Source: Acidobacteriota bacterium
GTDB lineage: Bacteria; Acidobacteriota; Blastocatellia; Pyrinomonadales; Pyrinomonadaceae
Direction: 5' to 3'
Length of the DNA stretch: 25,278 nt
NCBI GenBank assembly: GCA_023391155.1
Contig: JAEWBM010000101.1
Span: forward strand, 1 to 25,278
Positions 21,577-25,278 of the stretch are shown one piece after another. The notes under the pieces were generated by a model, which worked only from the letters and a program-made list of their open reading frames with translations, made no database searches and was not told where the DNA came from. The translations under genes and the position numbers were made by a program. Numbering within the stretch: the stretch's first letter is position 1; each line of letters begins with the position of its first letter.

Positions 21577-21993
21577 GTGAAGAGATTCACACCTTTTTCT
21601 TTTGGTCGTAAGTTCCGACGACCACAAAATCTGTCGGGGGCGTTGGTTGAGCAGGTTTATCCGAGCGGGCGGCGGGTGAAGAACGTTTTGGACAACAATG
21701 GCGACGTGTCGATCGTGCAGAGTGCGAAGTGTTTGGACGGGACTCCAGGGACGGGGGCGAGCTGCACGTCGCAGGCGGGCGTTTGGAACTATGCACAGCA
21801 TTTCACATACAACGCGGCCGGAGCGGTGACCGCGATGCAGCTCGGTAACGGCCGCTGGGAATCGACCGTGTTCAACTCCCGGCTCCAGCCTACACAGATC
21901 GCCCTCGGCGTGACGCCGTCCGCTCACGCAGACGGTACTGACGGCAACGCGGGCCGGAGGGGTGGCGCAAAACGCTGTGTCCGTATGTCTTAA
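21577..21993 (+). pseudogene. Rhs/YD-repeat protein remnant
   Basis: From about 21635 the frame reads LVEQVYPSGRRVKNVLDNNG, then VWNYAQHFTYNAAGAVTAMQ and LGNGRWESTVFNSRLQPTQI. These are tandem YD/Rhs repeats of the kind found in large Rhs polymorphic-toxin or wall-associated proteins, which run to thousands of residues. Here only about 95 residues remain. The N-terminal 20 residues do not look like Rhs sequence and the C-terminal part (from 21916) is translated repeat DNA. No export signal, core or toxin tip is present, so this is a displaced orphan fragment. It lies 5 bp after the stop of the AT-rich gene. Confidence 0.82.
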
Positions 21994-22228
21994 GAAGCCG
22001 TCCGCTCACGCAGACGGTACTGACCGGCTGGAGAATTTGGGCTAAAGCCCAAGGACCAATTTGGGACCCGCCCCCCCCCCACCTGAAGGTGGGGGCAATT
22101 GCAGAATCCGGTCGCTATCGCTCCCGGTGCTGAAATAGCCGTCCGCTTACGCAGACGGTACTGAAATGGGCTGTCCGCTTACGCAGACGGTACTGACATG
22201 GGCTGTCCGCTTACGCAGACGGTACTGA
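21916..22228 (+). repeat. Five copies of a 26-bp palindromic repeat, three in 32-bp tandem
   Basis: Core CCGTCCGCTTACGCAGACGG followed by TACTGA, at 21916, 21998, 22139, 22171 and 22203 (first two with CTC for CTT; last two start CTGTCC). The last three repeat every 32 bp exactly. The core folds as GTCTGC-GTAA-GCGGAC on the other strand (one G-T type mismatch). An inverted copy lies after groEL (16700-16718). Confidence 0.9.
22039..22095. repeat. Additional short palindromes
   Basis: GGGCTAAAGCCC (22039-22050), also seen in reverse at 17579-17590, and CCCCCACC-TGAA-GGTGGGGG (about 22076-22095). They lie in the 470-bp stretch between the Rhs remnant and the hydrolase gene, which carries no gene I can support. 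Confidence 0.65.
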
Positions 22229-22243
22229 CATGTGCGCCGCGTA

Positions 22244-22268
22244 TGCAAGCACGGATGCTTGCGCTCCA
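22244..22268 (-). repeat. Diverged REP copy
   Basis: TGCAAGCACGGATGCTTGCG and the following CTCCA correspond to the RAYT-flanking REP in reverse orientation, with three or four substitutions. Confidence 0.7.
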
Positions 22269-22281
22269 GTCTTAGCGGACA

Positions 22282-22328
22282 GATCTACCACCCCAGCCTA
22301 TCGGACACCCCTCCTATCCAGGAGGGGA
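22282..22328 (-). repeat. Inverted copy of the groES-leader palindromic element
   Basis: GATCTACCACCCC through CCCCTCCT-ATCC-AGGAGGGG (stem 22308-22327) is the reverse complement, with a few changes, of 14415-14462. A further hairpin-type element, CCCCCGCTACCGCAGGGGG, follows at about 22425. Confidence 0.8.
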
Positions 22329-22463
22329 GCTTTTTGGGACGCGGTTTCTTGGCGGCGAAGGAACCCGGTCGGTACGGCTTCCGGTTGTGGCATCAGGGCG
22401 GCAGGTCTCATATGGAGGAATAACCCCCCGCTACCGCAGGGGGTACTGACTTGAGCGTGTCCG

Positions 22464-23351
22464 TTACTTCAGATGTTTATTGAAGAAGTCGAGGGTTCGC
22501 TGCCAGGCGAGTTTTGCGGCTTCTTCGTCGTAGCGAGGGGTGGTGTCGTTGTGGAAGCCGTGCTGTTTGCCCTCGTACATATACGATTCGAAGTCCTTGC
22601 CCTTTGCCTTTAGCTCGGCCTCGTAGGCGGCGATGCCCTCGTTGATGCGCTGGTCGTTGCCGGCGTAGTGGAACTGAAGCGGGGCCTTGATCTTGGGTAC
22701 GTCGTCGATGCCGGCCTGGCGGCCGTAGAATGCGACACCGGCGTCGAGCTGTTTGCCCAGGCGGACGGCGAGCTGATTGACCATGCCTCCGCCAAAGCAG
22801 AAGCCCACGGCGCCGAGGCGGCCGGTGCTGCTCTTGTGATCCTCGAGCCATTTGGCCGCGGCGACGAAATCTTCGGTCATTTTGGGCCCGTCAACCTCGC
22901 GAAAAGCAGCGGCGCCTTTTTGCTCATCGCCGGGGTATCCGCCGACCGAAGTGAGCCCGTCGGGCGCATATGCCATGAAGCCGGCCTTGCCCAGGCGGCG
23001 GGCGACGTCCTCGATGTAGGGGTTGAGGCCGCGGTTCTCGTGAATGACCAGGACGGCCGGGTGTTTCTTACCCTTGGTGGGCGTGACCAGATAGCCCTTG
23101 ATCTCGCCGTTCCCTTTCGGCGATTTCACGGTCGAATATTCGGCCTTGATCTCGTCATCCTGCGGATCGACGGTCTGTGCCCAGGCATAGTTGGGCCGCA
23201 GGCTCTCAAGAATGGCGACGGCCGTCACCCCGCCGACGGCAAACCGCGCGGCACCGCGCAGAAACGCCCGGCGGTCGATCTCACCGTGCTGATATTCGTG
23301 AAAAAGGTCCAGTAACTCTTGCGGATATTCGTCAGCCGTCTTGCGATTCAT
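22464..23351 (-). CDS. Dienelactone hydrolase family protein with Tat-type leader
   Basis: A 295-residue alpha/beta hydrolase. The N-terminal region contains a twin-arginine motif, DRRAFLRGAARFAVGGVTAV (residues 27-46), and a cleavage-like YAWAQ at about 55-59, so it is probably exported folded to the periplasm. The catalytic residues of the dienelactone hydrolase class are visible: Cys185 in VGFCFGGG as nucleophile, Asp233 in AGNDQRI, His264 in KQHGFHND, and Glu105 in VIHENRG. The family hydrolyses lactones and esters, and the true substrate is unknown. The long pre-signal N-terminus (about 26 residues) is common in this subgroup. It is 28 bp downstream of a small secreted protein gene in the same direction, forming a likely two-gene operon. 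Confidence 0.92.
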   Translation of the reverse strand: MNRKTADEYPQELLDLFHEYQHGEIDRRAFLRGAARFAVGGVTAVAILESLRPNYAWAQTVDPQDDEIKAEYSTVKSPKGNGEIKGYLVTPTKGKKHPAVLVIHENRGLNPYIEDVARRLGKAGFMAYAPDGLTSVGGYPGDEQKGAAAFREVDGPKMTEDFVAAAKWLEDHKSSTGRLGAVGFCFGGGMVNQLAVRLGKQLDAGVAFYGRQAGIDDVPKIKAPLQFHYAGNDQRINEGIAAYEAELKAKGKDFESYMYEGKQHGFHNDTTPRYDEEAAKLAWQRTLDFFNKHLK

Positions 23352-23379
23352 TATGCCTCCTTGGTCTAAAGGGTCGTAG

Positions 23380-23745
23380 TTATTGCGTCGCTCGTTTCGC
23401 GCTCCACTCGGCGTCGGTGCTGCCCATGGTGACGACGCCGCTCATCGTGTCGCCGGTGAGCTTGCCCGAGAAATAGAGCGTCAGGGCGTTGTCGCCATAC
23501 ATGATGGTGTAAGCAAAATCGATGGCGTCGCCGTTGATGGTGCCGGTGATGGGCACGTCGCCGCTCGGACGCTTTGCGGTGCCGGTCAGCTTTTCGCCGT
23601 CGGCCTTAAGCTCCATCTTGAACGGACGCGCTCCGCCGGGTGTGTTGAACTGGCCGTCCCAGGCCCCGTCGACCGCCGATTGGGCAGAGGCCCCGACGGC
23701 CATGATCGCGATCGCGAAGATCGCCGAAAATATTGCTCGTCTCAT
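23380..23745 (-). CDS. Small secreted beta-rich protein
   Basis: A 121-residue protein with a signal peptide (MRRAIFSAIFAIAIMAVGAS, cleavage near ASAQS). The mature 100 residues alternate strand and turn (GAWDGQFNTPGG, PFKMELKADGEKLTGTAKRP, PITGTINGDAIDFAY, LYFSGKLTGDTMSGVVTMG) and resemble the small lipocalin-like/beta-barrel proteins frequent in this type of bacterium. AAGGAG precedes the ATG at normal spacing. It is the first gene of a likely operon with the dienelactone-hydrolase-like gene. Function unknown. Confidence 0.85.
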   Translation of the reverse strand: MRRAIFSAIFAIAIMAVGASAQSAVDGAWDGQFNTPGGARPFKMELKADGEKLTGTAKRPSGDVPITGTINGDAIDFAYTIMYGDNALTLYFSGKLTGDTMSGVVTMGSTDAEWSAKRATQ

Positions 23746-23805
23746 AAATGCATCTCCTTATGAAAATATTCGGATGTGACCATTCTATCACGACAGGCCG
23801 CTAAG

Positions 23806-23883
23806 GCTTTTACGAAACGTCGCTATGTTATAATCGGCCTATTGCCCATTATGGTCAGTTGAGACTGAATTTTCAGCAGTTGA
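23806..23883 (+). promoter_or_regulatory. Candidate promoter and operator of the metallothionein-like gene
   Basis: TATAAT at 23829-23834 is a consensus -10 box; the -35 is weak (TTTACG or GCTTTT near 23806-23813). Downstream, the heptamer CAGTTGA occurs at 23856-23862 and 23877-23883, 21 bp apart (two helical turns), around the palindrome CTGAATTTTCAG (23865-23876). This could be a metal-sensor operator, but it does not match the usual ArsR/SmtB spacing. Confidence 0.45.
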
Positions 23884-23921
23884 ACGGCGCGGGCAAAATT
23901 TTGAGTAAGGGGAAATAAAAT

Positions 23922-24068
23922 ATGGCAGACGACAACAAATGTGCACACGAGATCTGTGGCTGTGCGGTTACGGGGGATTCGGAATATTGCAGCGATCACT
24001 GTAAAGATGCGGAGGACCAGGACCTGGTCGAGATCAAATGCGATTGCGGACACCCGGGCTGTATGTAA
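23922..24068 (+). CDS. Metallothionein-like small protein
   Basis: A 48-residue protein with eight cysteines (7, 12, 14, 23, 27, 40, 42, 47) and three histidines (9, 26, 44): CAHEICGC, EYCSDHCKDA and KCDCGHPGC. This is the pattern of bacterial SmtA/BmtA metallothioneins, cytosolic proteins that bind Zn, Cd or Cu in thiolate clusters; the central YCSDHC and final CDCGHPGC are typical. AAGGGG about 10 bp before the ATG is the ribosome-binding site. A consensus -10 box lies 90 bp upstream and a strong bidirectional stem-loop follows the stop. It has fewer cysteines than SmtA (nine). Confidence 0.9.
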   Translation: MADDNKCAHEICGCAVTGDSEYCSDHCKDAEDQDLVEIKCDCGHPGCM

Positions 24069-24087
24069 GCCGGAGTTTTAAAATAAG

Positions 24088-24124
24088 AAAAAGGCCTCGC
24101 CGTTCGTCACGGCCGGGCCTTTTA
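24088..24124. terminator. Bidirectional rho-independent terminator
   Basis: AAAAAGGCC and GGCCTTTTA flank an inner CCG/CGG stem, with A and T runs on the two sides. It lies between the convergent metallothionein-like gene and infA and can serve both. Confidence 0.88.
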
Positions 24125-24143
24125 TGTTGTGTTCCCCTCGCCC

Positions 24144-24362
24144 CTATTTGTGGCGATATGTAATGCGGCCTTTGGTAAGGTCGTAGGGCGAGAGCTCAAC
24201 ATCGACGCGGTCGCCGATCAAGATACGGATGCGGTTGCGTCGCATGCGGCCGGAGATCGTCGCCAGGACGATATGGTCGCTGTCGTTAACCTTTATCTTA
24301 AAAAATGCGTTGGGCTGTTTGTCGATGACAACGCCGCCTAATTCGATCAGTTCTTCTTTCAT
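24144..24362 (-). CDS. infA: Translation initiation factor IF-1
   Basis: A 72-residue single S1/OB-fold protein that binds the A site of the 30S subunit during initiation. GGVVIDKQPNAFFKIKVNDS, LATISGRMRRNRIRILIGD and VDVELSPYDLTKGRITYRHK match IF-1 closely; the first residues (KEELIELGG) are also typical. It stands alone here rather than in the usual ribosomal-protein cluster (secY-infA-rpmJ). Some bacteria carry a second, separated infA; whether this is the only copy cannot be judged from the window. Confidence 0.97.
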   Translation of the reverse strand: MKEELIELGGVVIDKQPNAFFKIKVNDSDHIVLATISGRMRRNRIRILIGDRVDVELSPYDLTKGRITYRHK

Positions 24363-24428
24363 CTATTAATTTATTATACTACAACTTTGGCCCCGAGTGT
24401 GAACGACGGCCGGCCCTAAAATTCCATT

Positions 24429-24830
24429 ATGTCAACCGATGAACTGATGTCACCTGCCGACGTACATGCGTTCGGCATCGAGATAGTTTACAAGCAACTG
24501 CAAAAAGACGGGTGGGTGATCGATTCCGCCGATGTGCTGGCCGACCTCGCGAGCGAGCCGCAGATCATTGCTAAGAAAGATGGCGAACTCGCCTTTTTCG
24601 TTGTCCGAACGGGAGTTTATCCGCTCCGCGGCCGGTTTGATGAGGGCCGCGAGGCATTTGACACACTGGTAAAACACGCTAAGGCACACGGTGCGTCGTG
24701 CTATTTTGCGAGCGTCGGCATTGCGAATGCCGACGGAGACTCCGAAGAGGAGATGTCGCGAGCCGTAAAGGGAGCCGGATTCAATGTCGAATTCAACGGC
24801 CTGGTCAAGATGGAATTGCCGCCGGAATAA
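24429..24830 (+). CDS. Conserved small protein of unknown function
   Basis: A 133-residue soluble protein. MSPADVHAFGIEIVYKQLQK, EPQIIAKKDGELAFFVVRTG and ASCYFASVGIANADG suggest a small alpha/beta fold like restriction-endonuclease-like or YraN-type domains: helix, then a strand with D/E, then a strand with hydrophobic FFVVRT. I have seen similar conserved hypothetical proteins in other phyla but know no function. No signal peptide. It is divergent from infA with a 66-bp gap that must hold both promoters. Confidence 0.75.
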   Translation: MSTDELMSPADVHAFGIEIVYKQLQKDGWVIDSADVLADLASEPQIIAKKDGELAFFVVRTGVYPLRGRFDEGREAFDTLVKHAKAHGASCYFASVGIANADGDSEEEMSRAVKGAGFNVEFNGLVKMELPPE

Positions 24831-24978
24831 ATGCAGGAAGCAGCGGCCGAATTCTCTTCAAAAACGCACCGCCGCTTCCCTTACTTCCACGCGCAACGGA
24901 GCGTGGAATCTTCAAATCTCAAGGGTGTGAGTAGAGTAAAGCTCTAATATTTGCGGATTTCCCGAAACGCGAACACAA

Positions 24979-25008
24979 AAAAGCCCCGACGATCGAGCCG
25001 GGGCTTTT
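24979..25008. terminator. Rho-independent terminator
   Basis: AAAAGCCCC (24979-24987) pairs perfectly with GGGGCTTTT (25000-25008) around a 12-base loop. It is placed to end the minus-strand GlsB-like gene (stop 20 bp away) and the plus-strand gene upstream. Confidence 0.92.
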
Positions 25009-25027
25009 GGTTTAAGTGGTGGAACGA

Positions 25028-25278
25028 CTAGGTTTTTGCGCTCCCCAGCACGAGCCGAAGGAGGAGCAAAAGGATGACGGCACCGATCAGCGACATGATG
25101 AAGCCCGCGGCGTAATCCGCACCGCCCCAAAGAGCGCCGCCGATCCACGTACCGAGAAAAGCACCGGCGATACCGATCACGATTGTGAGCAGAATGCCGG
25201 TGAAGCCCGCCGGCAGATTTTCTTTACCAGGGAGAACGAATCGCGCTATCGCACCGACGATAAGGCCGACGATAACTG
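25028..25278 (-). CDS. GlsB/YeaQ/YmgE family membrane protein (5'-truncated)
   Basis: The frame runs off the window end, leaving the last 83 codons including the stop. It reads VIVGLIVGAIARFVLPGKEN, then GFTGILLTIVIGIAGAFLGTW, then SLIGAVILLLLLRLVLGSAK: three transmembrane helices with the IxGxxxG motifs of the GlsB/YeaQ/YmgE (transglycosylase-associated, stress-induced) family. These are small inner-membrane proteins linked to general stress responses. Only the first few residues should be missing. Confidence 0.92.
   Translation of the reverse strand, partial: VIVGLIVGAIARFVLPGKENLPAGFTGILLTIVIGIAGAFLGTWIGGALWGGADYAAGFIMSLIGAVILLLLLRLVLGSAKT

Noticed and set aside
22139..22230. CRISPR-like array with 32-bp period
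   Set aside because: The three units are nearly identical over the whole 32 bp, so there are no unique spacers; other copies are scattered, one inverted after groEL. No cas gene is present. These are tandem palindromic repeats.

Overview
The window looks like chromosomal DNA of a GC-rich (roughly 58-60%) Gram-negative-type bacterium. The gene families (YcbX-like MOSC protein, CsgG-like secreted protein, TIMP-like/carboxypeptidase-regulatory secreted protein, Rhs remnant, RAYT, Fis-type mini-regulator, SAICAR synthetase) and the many dispersed small repeats fit an Acidobacteriota genome, perhaps Blastocatellia/Pyrinomonadaceae. That assignment is inference from gene style; no rRNA or other decisive marker is present.

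Layout. 1-2452 (+): 3' end of a glycoside hydrolase family 3 gene, a REP-bounded RAYT transposase cassette, and a diaminopimelate decarboxylase-like gene whose upstream region is now repeat DNA. 2449-10642 (-): a unidirectional block read right to left: uvrB, DUF421 membrane protein, FAD-linked glycolate/lactate oxidase, HAD hydrolase, a four-helix-bundle (23S-IVS-type) protein lying between perfect inverted repeats, a helical-repeat protein, a PhyH-type dioxygenase and a hypothetical protein. 10680-11010: a degenerate 148-bp tandem repeat. 11040-14084: conserved unknown protein, purC, Fis-type HTH protein (+), then a convergent MOSC gene that carries repeat DNA in frame. 14350-16727: groES-groEL with a textbook promoter and a perfect CIRCE operator. 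16728-17279 (-): CsgG-like secreted protein. 17280-19175: palindrome cluster, three 12-bp direct repeats inside a 10-bp inverted repeat, promoter, palindromic operator and a RepA-like AAA ATPase. 19217-22455: secreted multidomain protein (-), an AT-rich orphan secreted protein (+), an Rhs remnant and a mosaic of palindromic repeats. 22464-25278: housekeeping and stress genes: dienelactone hydrolase family protein with a small secreted beta protein (-), a metallothionein-like 48-residue protein (+), infA (-), a conserved small protein (+) and a GlsB/YeaQ-type membrane protein (-, cut by the window end).

Main points of interest. (1) The RepA-like ATPase locus combines iteron-like repeats, nested inverted repeats, a palindromic operator on the predicted transcription start and an abrupt switch of the + strand from C-rich to G-rich at about 17.63 kb. 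It resembles a replication or plasmid-type module, but no dnaA or DnaA-box cluster is present. (2) The four-helix-bundle gene sits in the loop of a 25-bp perfect inverted repeat built of 7-bp units, the architecture of a 23S rRNA intervening sequence but outside rRNA. (3) At least four unrelated repeat families here share a 7-bp period. (4) Two protein-coding genes (the lysA-like gene and the MOSC gene) have absorbed repeat DNA without losing frame. (5) Many dispersed palindromes have GNA or GNNA loops.
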